DNA of 29,264 nucleotides, from contig QGUY01000012.1 of the NCBI GenBank assembly GCA_003242315.1, positions 1-29,264 on the forward strand, written 5' to 3'. This document shows positions 16,580-23,956 of the stretch, in pieces. The position numbers and the translations under genes were made by a program. Positions within the stretch are counted from its first letter, which is position 1. Every line of letters begins with the position of its first letter. The stretch is from Bacteroidota bacterium (GTDB taxonomy: Bacteria > Bacteroidota > Bacteroidia > Cytophagales > Cyclobacteriaceae). The notes under the pieces were generated by a model, which was not told where the DNA came from, ran no database searches, and worked only from the letters and a program-made list of their open reading frames with translations.

Positions 16580-17659
16580 CTAGAAGTTCATCACGTAGTA
16601 AACGGACAGCAGCCAGTCGGCGAAGGCGGCGTCACCATGACGGTACTCCCCGGTAATCGCAGTTTGTTGCTTGTCGATGACGCTTTGCGTCCTGTTCCGG
16701 TACATCGCGATCGGGAAGTTCACGCCGATGGAGTGCTTGTGGTTGATCATATAGGAAGCGGACGGCTCGAGGGAGACAATATATCCCGGACGACGGAAGC
16801 CATCACTTTCGCCGATAAGGTCTTCCACAGGTATGCCTTCATAACGGACGCCGGCGCCAACCTGCAGCCTGTTAAATACAAAGCGGCCACCAGCGCGTAA
16901 CAGGAACTGGTCCGTCACGGACATTTCATTGGACAGCGGGATTCCAGAGGTTAGCGTGGTGCTCCTGAGCGTGCCGTTTGTGTTTCGGGGATTGATGAGG
17001 TAGAAGCCCGTCAGGTATCCGTAGACGTTGCGTGTAAGTCTGTGGCTAAACTCAACTTCAGTGGTGAGCCCGAAGCCACCATCACCCGGTTGTATGGATT
17101 GATCAACAGGACGGAGTTCCAGTCCTTCAGGACGATGGAACCAATCCTTATGGTTGTATTCACCGGTCGGAAGTTTAAAGCCCAGGCCGAAGATCAAATT
17201 GCCTTTTTCTGTCTGGGGGATCGCAGCGTAGTATGCTGCCAAACGAATGTCGCCAATTCCGCGGCTGCTGGTGTGATACCGTTCGCCGCTGTTGTTACCC
17301 TTATGTTCGTATAGAGAAGACCTGTCGATATAAACCAAAGGCAGGATAAGAGAGAAACTCCAGCGATCGGATGCACGATATGACGCGCCGATGGTAAGGG
17401 AGTGATCGTTGTTGATTACTTCAGTCCCGTTTTCAACGCGTTCTTTTTCTTCATGACTTCCTCTGAAATGTTTGTAAGAGTGGAAGTAGCGGAAGTTGGC
17501 GCTGAGTTGCCATCTGCTACTGGTACTCATGCTGTCGAATGTTACGCCACAGGGTGACGCCATATTGCGCACTGCGACACATCCTTGTCCCGAAACTTCG
17601 GTAGTTAAGAAAGCTGCGCAGGAAAGGATGGAAAGGATATAGAAGTACAATTTTCTCAT
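16580..17659 (-). CDS. Outer-membrane beta-barrel protein, putative transporter
   Basis: 359 residues from ATG 17657-17659; an upstream start at 17704 would add 15 residues before the signal peptide. A signal peptide (about residues 1-24, ending near VSGQ) is followed by alternating strands to a C-terminal 'YYVMNF', the aromatic end of barrel proteins. The segment 'GIGDIRLAAYYA' and 'GLGFKLPTGEYNHKD' resembles the family often called phenol-degradation MetA-like or simply 'transporter', whose substrates are mostly unknown. Two cysteines sit early in the mature part. It lies 98 bp downstream of a small anchored protein gene on the same strand and probably shares its transcript. Confidence 0.75.
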   Translation of the reverse strand: MRKLYFYILSILSCAAFLTTEVSGQGCVAVRNMASPCGVTFDSMSTSSRWQLSANFRYFHSYKHFRGSHEEKERVENGTEVINNDHSLTIGASYRASDRWSFSLILPLVYIDRSSLYEHKGNNSGERYHTSSRGIGDIRLAAYYAAIPQTEKGNLIFGLGFKLPTGEYNHKDWFHRPEGLELRPVDQSIQPGDGGFGLTTEVEFSHRLTRNVYGYLTGFYLINPRNTNGTLRSTTLTSGIPLSNEMSVTDQFLLRAGGRFVFNRLQVGAGVRYEGIPVEDLIGESDGFRRPGYIVSLEPSASYMINHKHSIGVNFPIAMYRNRTQSVIDKQQTAITGEYRHGDAAFADWLLSVYYVMNF

Positions 17660-17757
17660 AGCGGGTTGTTTGAACAGAGAATTAGATAGGTGTAAAGAAC
17701 ACAAAACCGCGTACTACACAAGCAGCGGTAGCAATCCGTAAGGAGGGATATCCAATA

Positions 17758-18324
17758 TTAACCCACGGTGAGTTTAGGAGGGGGAGTGGGTACAGCCTCT
17801 GCTCTGCTCAACAGAGACTCATCGGCACTTGCGTACCAGGGTTTTAGATACCCGAAATCCGGGCTTAGTATTTCAAGCAGCTGATTGCTGTTGAAGTCTT
17901 TGCTCATCTTTAGCCACAGGCTTTGCGCCTTACCCATTGGGTTCGGGTTTTCGTGTGAAACCGGAACGTCGTTGGAAAGTTTAGCGTAGCGCGTGAACTG
18001 ATCGGCCAGCTGCTCCTGGGCTTCATCGCGCACGCACACAATGTGCAGCGTGTCATTCGCGTAGCGTTGCTTGATCAGCCGATAAAAGGCACCACGATAC
18101 TCGATGAGGCCCGAAGCTTTTTCAAATCCGTTGTCCGCGATCTGATACGGAAGGGTAAGCGGAACCTTGAAATGGTATATGTCTTCCGGGTTGATTTCCT
18201 CCTTGTCTACCTTTTCCGAGAACCTTACGGAAGCCTGGTATTGCAACCCAACGAATACAATGTAGTATCCGCCAACATTGAAGAGGAACAGAAACAGGAA
18301 GACTATGGAGACTATCCGTTTCAA
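17758..18324 (-). CDS. Hypothetical membrane-anchored protein
   Basis: 188 residues and not recognised as a named family. A single hydrophobic stretch at about residues 5-27 (signal anchor or signal peptide) is followed by about 160 polar residues, presumably outside the cytoplasm, containing 'LIKQRYANDTLHIVCVRDE' and ending in a Pro-rich tail 'PTPPPKLTVG'. The start is TTG at 18322-18324: the nearest upstream in-frame stop is only five codons away, no ATG or GTG lies between, and the next internal ATG is beyond the anchor. It is upstream of the outer-membrane barrel gene on the same strand, so the two may form a small envelope system. The real product is likely; the function is unknown. Confidence 0.65.
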   Translation of the reverse strand: MKRIVSIVFLFLFLFNVGGYYIVFVGLQYQASVRFSEKVDKEEINPEDIYHFKVPLTLPYQIADNGFEKASGLIEYRGAFYRLIKQRYANDTLHIVCVRDEAQEQLADQFTRYAKLSNDVPVSHENPNPMGKAQSLWLKMSKDFNSNQLLEILSPDFGYLKPWYASADESLLSRAEAVPTPPPKLTVG

Positions 18325-18375
18325 GGTACAGGGGTTGTGCTAAGTGCAATATAGCAAAATTCCCCGAATACGGAA

Positions 18376-18396
18376 GCCGGCCCATCCGGGCCTGGC
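18376..18396 (-). terminator. GC-rich hairpin after nqrF
   Basis: Ten bases after the nqrF stop codon, the minus strand forms GCC(A)GGCCC-GGAT-GGGCCGGC, an 8-bp stem with one bulged A. No T-run follows, so it could be a stabilising 3' hairpin, a Rho-dependent end or a processing site rather than a standard terminator. Confidence 0.4.
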
Positions 18397-18405
18397 GAGG
18401 ACTTC

Positions 18406-19704
18406 CTACCCTCCGAAATCGTCGAATCGGATATTTTCTTTGGGAATGCCCAGTTCGTCCAGCATTTTGAGAACCGCCGCGTTCATCAGGGGCGGACCGC
18501 AGAGATAGTATTCGACATCCTCCGGCGCAGGGTGGTCCTTGAGGTAATTGTCGTAGAGACACTGGTGGATGAACCCGATGTAACCGTCGCCTTCCTGGTC
18601 GTCGAGACTCTTCTTGACCTTCCAGTTGTCCTCCGGAAGGGGCTCGGAGAGGCCGATGTAGAACCTGAAGTTCGGGAACTCCTTCTCGATTTTGCGGAAG
18701 TGATCCACGTAGAAGAGCTCCTTCCGGGAACGACCGCCGTACCAGTAGGACACCTTCCGGGTGGTCTTTTCCGTCTGGAACAGGTGGAAAATATGAGCAC
18801 GGAGGGGAGCCATACCGGCACCGCCACCGATATAGATCATTTCGCGGTCGGTCGGGTTGATGTGGAACTCCCCGTAAGGACCCGAGATCGTAACCTTGTC
18901 GCCCGGCTTCCTGGAGAAGATGTAGGACGAGCAAACCCCGGGGTTCACGTCCATCCAGCGATTGTTGGCGCGATCCCAGGGAGGAGTGGCGATACGGATG
19001 TTCAGCATGATGATGTTCCCTTCCGCCGGGTGGTTCGCCATGGAGTACGCCCGAAACAGGGGCTCATCATTTTTCATCTTGAGGTCCCACATCCTGAATT
19101 TGTCCCAATCCGATTTGAAGACATCCGCCGGGTGGCCCAGATCCGGGTGCGGCGTAATGTCTATCGTCTTGTAGTCGACTTCAATTGCGGGTACGTCAAT
19201 CTGGATATAGCCTCCGGCTTCAAATTTCAGGGTTTCACCCGGGGGCAGCTTCACGACAAATTCCTTAATGAAAGTGGAAACGTTGTAGTTGGAAACGACT
19301 TCGCATTCCCACTTCTTGATACCGAAGATTTCTTCCGGAATCCGGATCCGCATATCCTGCTTCACCTTCACCTGGCAGCTGAGGCGGACATTGGATAGCC
19401 TTTCCTGCCGGCTAAGGTGGCCCAACTCCGTCGGGAGCACATCGCCCCCGCCTGACTCAACCACGCACTTGCAGGTGGCGCAGGTGCCGCCACCTCCGCA
19501 TGCCGAAGGCAGAAAAATTTGCTGAATGGCGAGGGTCGTCAGCAGCGAACTGCCCGCTGGGGCGACTACCGGATTGCTTTCGTCGCCGTTGATGATAATC
19601 TTGACAGGCCCTGACTGTACCAGCTTGGACTGCGCGAACAGCAGCATGAATACCAGCAGGAGAATAATGAGGGTAAAGGCGACGATCGATGTGATAATCA
19701 GCAT
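18406..19704 (-). CDS. nqrF: Na+-translocating NADH:quinone reductase subunit F
   Basis: 432 residues from ATG 19702-19704. A single N-terminal membrane helix (about 2-24) is followed by a plant-type [2Fe-2S] ferredoxin domain with ligands C69, C75, C78 and C110, then an FAD domain ('RAYSMANHP') and a NADH domain ('YIGGGAGMAPLRAHI', 'YYLCGPPLMNAA', ending 'DDFGG'). NqrF takes electrons from NADH into the six-subunit Na+ pump NqrABCDEF in the inner membrane. A TTG nine codons upstream is rejected because it overlaps a consensus -7 element. The other subunits are usually in the same operon; here the upstream neighbour is hom and none of nqrA-E is in the window. Confidence 0.97.
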   Translation of the reverse strand: MLIITSIVAFTLIILLLVFMLLFAQSKLVQSGPVKIIINGDESNPVVAPAGSSLLTTLAIQQIFLPSACGGGGTCATCKCVVESGGGDVLPTELGHLSRQERLSNVRLSCQVKVKQDMRIRIPEEIFGIKKWECEVVSNYNVSTFIKEFVVKLPPGETLKFEAGGYIQIDVPAIEVDYKTIDITPHPDLGHPADVFKSDWDKFRMWDLKMKNDEPLFRAYSMANHPAEGNIIMLNIRIATPPWDRANNRWMDVNPGVCSSYIFSRKPGDKVTISGPYGEFHINPTDREMIYIGGGAGMAPLRAHIFHLFQTEKTTRKVSYWYGGRSRKELFYVDHFRKIEKEFPNFRFYIGLSEPLPEDNWKVKKSLDDQEGDGYIGFIHQCLYDNYLKDHPAPEDVEYYLCGPPLMNAAVLKMLDELGIPKENIRFDDFGG

Positions 19705-19728
19705 TCCGGAACGATTTTTAAATCGCTC

Positions 19729-19756
19729 CAAATATACTATCGCCGCAATGATTCAA
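19729..19756 (-). promoter_or_regulatory. Promoter of nqrF
   Basis: On the minus strand TTG (19754-19756) is followed after 17 bp by TATATTTG (19729-19736), an exact TAnnTTTG -7 element. The transcription start would fall near 19722, giving a leader of about 18 bases. This fits the Bacteroidota housekeeping promoter pattern and separates nqrF from the methionine genes. Confidence 0.6.
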
Positions 19757-19784
19757 CCAGCAATTCGACCTAATTTACAGGGAT

Positions 19785-21020
19785 TCAGGCGGCGTATGAT
19801 CCCGCTTTGGCGGATTCAGACGGACGGCTAACCGGAACGAAAGCGGCATCCGGTTTCAGGATGATCCCGATATCCTCGTGTTCCTGCCATCTCCGCAGGG
19901 TTGACAGCGTGGCCTGACCGATCATGTACTCCCGGCCATCCGCTGCGTAGCCCGATTCAAAGTTTTCGAAGTCGCGCAGAGAAACCGGCGCCCCGTGTTT
20001 GAAACTCACACACACCCCCACGCTGAGGTCGTTGGAGAACTCCACCCCATGGTCGCGATGGTGTCGCTTGTATTCGTAGGCGTAGTCGTACGAAAGGGCG
20101 GAGATATCTGACAATACCGCCGAGCCTGTAGGGTAGCTTCCCGCACCCTTGCCAACAAACAATTGCTTTTCGGCAAAGGCACCCTCAACGGATACCGCAT
20201 TGTATTCGTTGCGTATTGCCGCAAACGGACTGCTATCGGAGATGTACTGTGGTATCACGAATCCATACACCCTATTGCCGATCTTGATCGCGCGCGCGAT
20301 GAGTTTGATGTGAAGGTGGTTTTCGCGTGCATATTTCAGATCGAGGTCAGAGATGCGGTCGATACCAATGTTGATGACATCGTCAGGGGAGATAAACAAT
20401 CCATACGTGTGGGCGATAGCGATGACAAGTTTGTACTTGGCATCAAATCCCTGAACATCCAGACGGGGGTCAGACTCGGCAAAGCCTAGCTGCTGTGCCG
20501 TCGCGAGCGCTTCGGGATAAGTTTTCCCTTCCTCAAAAACTTTGGTGAGGATGTAGTTGGTAGATCCATTGAAGATTCCTTCAATGCTCTTGATGAGATC
20601 GTTGTCGTAATATTCTTCCAGGTTGCGGAGGATTGGTATGCTGCCACACACGGCTCCTTCGTAGAGTACGGAGCGTTGGTGTTTCTGTTGCAGATCGTAA
20701 ATTTCTTCGAGATGTTCAGCGAGCATCTTCTTGTTGGCAGTCACGACGTGCTTTCCTTTTTGCAGCGCACTCTTTACGATGTCGTAAGCAGCTTCCGCAT
20801 CGTCGATCAACTCCACGACAACATCAATCGCAGGGTCATCCAGCACTTCGGCCCTGTCATAAGTGAAGAGCTCCTGGGGCAGTGGCCTTGGTTTGTCCCT
20901 GTGTTTCACACATATCTTCTTGATACTGGCCTTTACGCCTGCCGATTCTTCAAGGACGTGATACAATCCCTGACCCACGCAACCAAATCCAAACAGGCCA
21001 AGTGTTAGTTCTTTTCTCAT
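19785..21020 (-). CDS. hom: Homoserine dehydrogenase
   Basis: 411 residues. The N-terminal NAD(P)-binding domain has 'GLFGFGCVGQGLY' (residues 8-20); the catalytic domain has 'VTANKKMLA', 'YEGAVCGSIPILRNL' and 'GIFNGSTNYIL', and the substrate region has 'GFAESDPRLDVQGFDAKYK'. It reduces aspartate semialdehyde to homoserine, the branch point to methionine and threonine. The protein is monofunctional, without aspartokinase. The last 80 residues do not show an obvious ACT regulatory domain. Its ATG overlaps the metX stop codon (ATGA, 21017-21020), so translation is coupled, and it is the third gene after the SAM riboswitch. Confidence 0.95.
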   Translation of the reverse strand: MRKELTLGLFGFGCVGQGLYHVLEESAGVKASIKKICVKHRDKPRPLPQELFTYDRAEVLDDPAIDVVVELIDDAEAAYDIVKSALQKGKHVVTANKKMLAEHLEEIYDLQQKHQRSVLYEGAVCGSIPILRNLEEYYDNDLIKSIEGIFNGSTNYILTKVFEEGKTYPEALATAQQLGFAESDPRLDVQGFDAKYKLVIAIAHTYGLFISPDDVINIGIDRISDLDLKYARENHLHIKLIARAIKIGNRVYGFVIPQYISDSSPFAAIRNEYNAVSVEGAFAEKQLFVGKGAGSYPTGSAVLSDISALSYDYAYEYKRHHRDHGVEFSNDLSVGVCVSFKHGAPVSLRDFENFESGYAADGREYMIGQATLSTLRRWQEHEDIGIILKPDAAFVPVSRPSESAKAGSYAA

Positions 21021-22060
21021 GATAGCACGCTGATTTTCTCCCTGTAAAAGTGTTTCAATATTTTGTTGAGCTGGTCGAACTCCACGAGGAATCCGTCGTG
21101 ACCGTAGATGGAGTGTATGACTTCCACTTCCGCCTGCGGAATATGCCGGGCCAGGAATCGCTGCTCGCCTATGGGGAACAGCAAATCGTTCTGTATTCCG
21201 ATGACGAGTGCCCTGGCTGTAATCTGTGATAAGGCTTCTTCAACGCTTCCTCTTCCTCTGCCTACGTTGTGACTGTCCATCACTTTGGTCAGTATCCAGT
21301 AGGTGAATGCGTTGAACCGGTCGGCCAGTTTTTGTCCCTGGTATCGCTGATACGATGCCGCACGATAGTTGTCAAGCTTGTCCAAAGTTTTTTCCGCCTG
21401 CGTCTGCGCGAAGATCTCGTACTGCCGGTATGAGATCATTCCGATAGCACGGGCGGCTTTAAGTCCTTCCGTACCGGCGCGACGTTCATTTTCCTTCCAG
21501 GTCGGATCGGCCTCAATAGCCAGACGCTGAGCTTCGTTGAATGCGATGCCCCAGGGCGAATGTTGCGCGTTGCAAGCGATCGGGACGATATGGCGAAATA
21601 CGGATGGTCGTTCGATTGCCCACTCCAACACCTGCTGACCACCGAGTGAACCACCGATCAGTGTATGAACCTGATCGATCTTCAGGTATTGGCGCAAAAG
21701 ATCAAATGCCCTTACTACATCGCGATTGGTAAGGGTGGGGAAGGTATGGAAGTACGGCTTCCCCGTGGCCGGGTCGGGCGACAGCGGTCCGGTGGAGCCG
21801 TAACATCCGCCGAGTATGTTAGCGCAGATGATGAAGTAATGGCGCGGATCATACACGCTCCCTTCCGAGAAGAGGTCCTTCCACCAGGCTGTGAAATCGG
21901 AACTCCCAGTCAAGGCATGACAAACCCAAATCACGTTGTCGCGCGCAGGACTAATCTTGCCCAACGTTGAATAGCGAAGCTGGAAGCCGTTGAGTGATCC
22001 GCCGGCTTCCAGGGGAAAAACTTCATTGTAGTGAAATGTACTGTCTTCTCTCTCCATCAT
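21017..22060 (-). CDS. metX: Homoserine O-acetyltransferase
   Basis: 347 residues, alpha/beta-hydrolase fold. The nucleophile elbow is 'LIGGSLGGQQVLEW' with S138. The remaining triad residues are likely the Asp in 'IGIQNDLLFPIGE' and the His in 'SIYGHDGFLVE' near the C-terminus. MetX acetylates homoserine with acetyl-CoA to O-acetylhomoserine. Some members of this family prefer succinyl-CoA or serine, and sequence reading alone does not exclude that, but the metY-metX-hom order favours the acetyl route. It begins 22 bp after the metY stop and overlaps hom by four bases. Two adjacent ATG codons (22058 and 22055) are equally possible starts. Confidence 0.94.
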   Translation of the reverse strand: MMEREDSTFHYNEVFPLEAGGSLNGFQLRYSTLGKISPARDNVIWVCHALTGSSDFTAWWKDLFSEGSVYDPRHYFIICANILGGCYGSTGPLSPDPATGKPYFHTFPTLTNRDVVRAFDLLRQYLKIDQVHTLIGGSLGGQQVLEWAIERPSVFRHIVPIACNAQHSPWGIAFNEAQRLAIEADPTWKENERRAGTEGLKAARAIGMISYRQYEIFAQTQAEKTLDKLDNYRAASYQRYQGQKLADRFNAFTYWILTKVMDSHNVGRGRGSVEEALSQITARALVIGIQNDLLFPIGEQRFLARHIPQAEVEVIHSIYGHDGFLVEFDQLNKILKHFYREKISVLS

Positions 22061-22082
22061 CTGAAAAGTTGTGCTTCCGTTC

Positions 22083-23420
22083 TCAGTGAACGGCGTGGTT
22101 CGCTACGGTTTCTTTGCTGAACACTGCGGCAAAGGCCTGCTCGAAATCGGCTTTGATGTCGTCAATGTGCTCGATGCCCGTTGACACGCGCAGTTGGTTA
22201 GGCAAAACGCCTGCGGCGCGTTGTTCTTCATCCGTCAGCTGCTGGTGCGTAGTCACCGAAGGCTGGATAATGAGGCTCTTCGCATCACCAACATTCGCGA
22301 GGTTGCTCAGCAACTTGAGGTTGTCGACAAATGCAGTCGCCTGCTCGCGGGTGCCTTTAATGGTAAAGCTAAGTACTGCGCCAAATCCGTTGCGCAGGTA
22401 CTTCTTCGCCAGATTGTGATACGGGCTGCTCTTGAGACCCGGGTAGCTGACCGATTCAACATGCGGATGTTTTTCGAGCCATTCTGCAAGCGCAAGCGCA
22501 TTGTCGCATGAGCGCTGCACGCGGAGCGACAATGTCTCAAGACCTTGCAGGAAGAGGAATGAGTTGAACGGACTGACGGCAGGACCGAAGTCGCGCAGCC
22601 CTTCTACACGTGCCCGAATGATAAACGCGATGTTGGGAAGCCCCAGGGGGTTGCCCTCTCCGAATACGTCCCAGAACTTGAGACCGTGGTACCCTTCAGA
22701 AGGTTCAGTAAACTGAGGAAACTTTCCGTTGGCCCAGTTGAAGTTTCCGGCGTCAACGATTACACCGCCAATAGATGTTCCATGACCGCCGATCCATTTT
22801 GTAGCCGACTGCACTACGATGTTTGCGCCGTACTTGATGGGTTGGCACAGGTACCCTGCGGCAGCAAAAGTATTGTCAACAACCAAAGGCAGGTTGTGCT
22901 TTTTCGCGATCGCTGCGATGGCCTCGAAATCCGGAACGTTGAATTCGGGATTACCGATAGTCTCGACGTAGAGCGCGCGCGTTTTGTCGTCGATCTGCTT
23001 TTCGAATGATTCGGGGTTGTCGCCTTCCGCGAAACGTACCTCGATGCCGAGACGCTTGAACGACACCTTGAACTGATTGTAAGTGCCTCCGTAGAGGAAC
23101 GACGTTGATACGAAGTTTTCGCCCGAGTTGACGATCGTTGTCAACGCAAGGAACTGTGCTGCCTGTCCTGAGGATGTAGCGAGCGCCGCTACACCACCTT
23201 CAAGGGCGGCCACGCGCTTCTCGAACACGTCGGTGGTGGGGTTCATGATGCGCGTGTAGATGTTGCCGAATTCCTTCAGAGCGAACAGGTTCGCGCCATG
23301 CTCGGAATTCTTGAAAACGTAAGATGTGGTTTGGTAGATGGGTACGGCCCGGGAAAGGGTGGTGGGATCTACTTCCTGGCCAGCGTGTACCTGGAGGGTT
23401 TCGTAACGATAGTTTGACAT
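22083..23420 (-). CDS. metY: O-acetylhomoserine sulfhydrylase (aminocarboxypropyltransferase)
   Basis: 445 residues from ATG 23418-23420. It belongs to the Cys/Met-metabolism PLP enzymes: 'ETLQVHAGQEVDP' at the start, 'YTRIMNPTTDVFEKRVAALE', the PLP-phosphate loop 'ATSSGQAA', 'VVDNTF' and the Schiff-base lysine K208 in 'SATKWIGGHGT'. The length, longer than the about 390 residues of MetB/MetC, is typical of MetY. It joins O-acetylhomoserine with sulfide to give homocysteine directly, bypassing cystathionine. A frame extension to a GTG at 23480 is rejected because it runs into the structured leader. First gene of the operon, with a leader of about 380 nt that contains a SAM-I riboswitch and a small ORF. 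Confidence 0.96.
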   Translation of the reverse strand: MSNYRYETLQVHAGQEVDPTTLSRAVPIYQTTSYVFKNSEHGANLFALKEFGNIYTRIMNPTTDVFEKRVAALEGGVAALATSSGQAAQFLALTTIVNSGENFVSTSFLYGGTYNQFKVSFKRLGIEVRFAEGDNPESFEKQIDDKTRALYVETIGNPEFNVPDFEAIAAIAKKHNLPLVVDNTFAAAGYLCQPIKYGANIVVQSATKWIGGHGTSIGGVIVDAGNFNWANGKFPQFTEPSEGYHGLKFWDVFGEGNPLGLPNIAFIIRARVEGLRDFGPAVSPFNSFLFLQGLETLSLRVQRSCDNALALAEWLEKHPHVESVSYPGLKSSPYHNLAKKYLRNGFGAVLSFTIKGTREQATAFVDNLKLLSNLANVGDAKSLIIQPSVTTHQQLTDEEQRAAGVLPNQLRVSTGIEHIDDIKADFEQAFAAVFSKETVANHAVH

Positions 23421-23528
23421 GGTTGTAAATTTTTGGTTGTTATGGAATTTTGCCCAATCATTCACCGGGAAACGGCACACATGTGCCGAATCGGCGCATT
23501 GAAGCTGAAATGTCTGGCAGATTGAATA

Positions 23529-23657
23529 TCAACAGCTCCGATGCGAACAGGGTCGCATAATAATTCGACACCGCTCAAGGGTGGGCAAAGGGGTGTCAAA
23601 AACGGCATAAGCCCCCCGGGCAAATGCATGCGCACTGATTCTGATTAGTGTGTTCAT
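23529..23657 (-). CDS. Candidate 42-residue leader peptide after the SAM riboswitch
   Basis: An ATG at 23655-23657 opens 42 codons to TGA at 23529-23531. The product is basic and begins MNTLIRISAHAFARG; its last 13 residues hold three cysteines (C30, C37 and C42, the last residue). The ATG follows the 3' strand of helix P1 of the riboswitch by three bases and is preceded by six A's (23656-region upstream side), a good start context for this phylum. Codons 11-18 form the terminator-like hairpin, and the second Cys codon lies in the loop of a later 6-bp inverted repeat. The frame and its position are seen directly; translation and a role in attenuation are inferred. I do not recognise it as a named family. 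Confidence 0.5.
   Translation of the reverse strand: MNTLIRISAHAFARGAYAVFDTPLPTLERCRIIMRPCSHRSC
23598..23627 (-). terminator. Terminator-like hairpin in the metY leader
   Basis: On the minus strand GCAT-TT-GCCC pairs with GGGC-TT-ATGC across a GGG loop (23605-23627; two 4-bp helices with a T-T internal loop between them), followed by CG and five T's (23598-23602). It is the only hairpin with a T-run between the aptamer and metY. The helix is interrupted, so strength is uncertain. Confidence 0.45.
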
Positions 23658-23660
23658 TTT

Positions 23661-23777
23661 TTAATCGGTTTATATTATCCCATTGCTGGGATCAGGAATT
23701 AGCACCTTTCCCCGAGCGGGGAGGTTGCTAGCGCTTCACAGAGCCTGTCTCTCAGCGCTTCTTTATAAATCGATTAA
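23661..23777 (-). promoter_or_regulatory. SAM-I (S-box) riboswitch aptamer
   Basis: All helices can be drawn. P1 pairs 23764-23777 with 23661-23674 (13 of 14 positions). P2a is AGCGCT with AGCGCT and P2b is GAG with CTC, separated by a kink-turn of the S-box type ('GAGAGACAGGCTCTGTGAAG' corresponds to the consensus GAGGGAcTGGCCCtgTGAAa). P3 follows the conserved GCAACC and ends in AAGGTGCTAATTCC, an almost exact S-box core. P4 is ATCCCA-GCAA-TGGGAT with a GNRA loop. The pseudoknot is CAGG in the P2 loop with CCTG after P3. The base changes relative to the consensus keep pairing, which is strong support. It binds S-adenosylmethionine and is expected to lower metY-metX-hom expression when SAM is plentiful. 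Confidence 0.95.
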
Positions 23778-23804
23778 GCGACGGGCTTATTCGACTTTGA
23801 ACTG

Positions 23805-23836
23805 CAAACGTAGGCCATAGCGCCATAGTTTCCAAA
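23805..23836 (-). promoter_or_regulatory. Promoter of the metY-metX-hom operon
   Basis: On the minus strand TTTG (23833-23836) and TACGTTTG (23805-23812) are spaced by 20 bp and match both parts of the Bacteroidota promoter consensus TTTG / TAnnTTTG exactly. Transcription would start near 23798, about 20 bases before the riboswitch, so the aptamer lies at the very 5' end of the mRNA as expected. Confidence 0.8.
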
Positions 23837-23956
23837 AACGCACGGTATTTTTTCTTCGGCAGTACGCTTACAAATGTTCGTATCAAGCATGTTTTAGCGG
23901 TTGCCGAAAGCGCTTGAAGAGGCGGCGTAGGCCGAAAAATGAAGACTTCACATAAA

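Larger units (their letters stand above)
23421..23956 (-). other. Regulatory spacer between fabG and metY (536 bp)
   Basis: No large gene is supported. On the minus strand, in order, it holds a weak stem near the fabG stop (TGAAGTCTTCA followed by TTTTT, 23935-23950), a consensus promoter (23805-23836), a SAM-I aptamer (23661-23777), a 42-codon ORF (23529-23657) with a terminator-like hairpin inside it, and two small inverted repeats. One (ATGCGA...TCGCAT, 23541-23558) lies at the end of the small ORF; the other (CGGCACA-TG-TGTGCCG, 23473-23488) lies between the ORF and metY. The stretch just before the metY ATG is A-rich and unstructured, as usual for Bacteroidota translation starts. Confidence 0.8.

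Noticed and set aside
23421..23480. GTG-started extension of MetY by 20 residues
   Set aside because: MetY proteins begin near 'MSNYRYETLQVHAGQ', and the extension runs through leader hairpins.
23450..23491. 13-codon ORF between the leader ORF and metY
   Set aside because: Very short, overlaps a hairpin and has no special position relative to the riboswitch.
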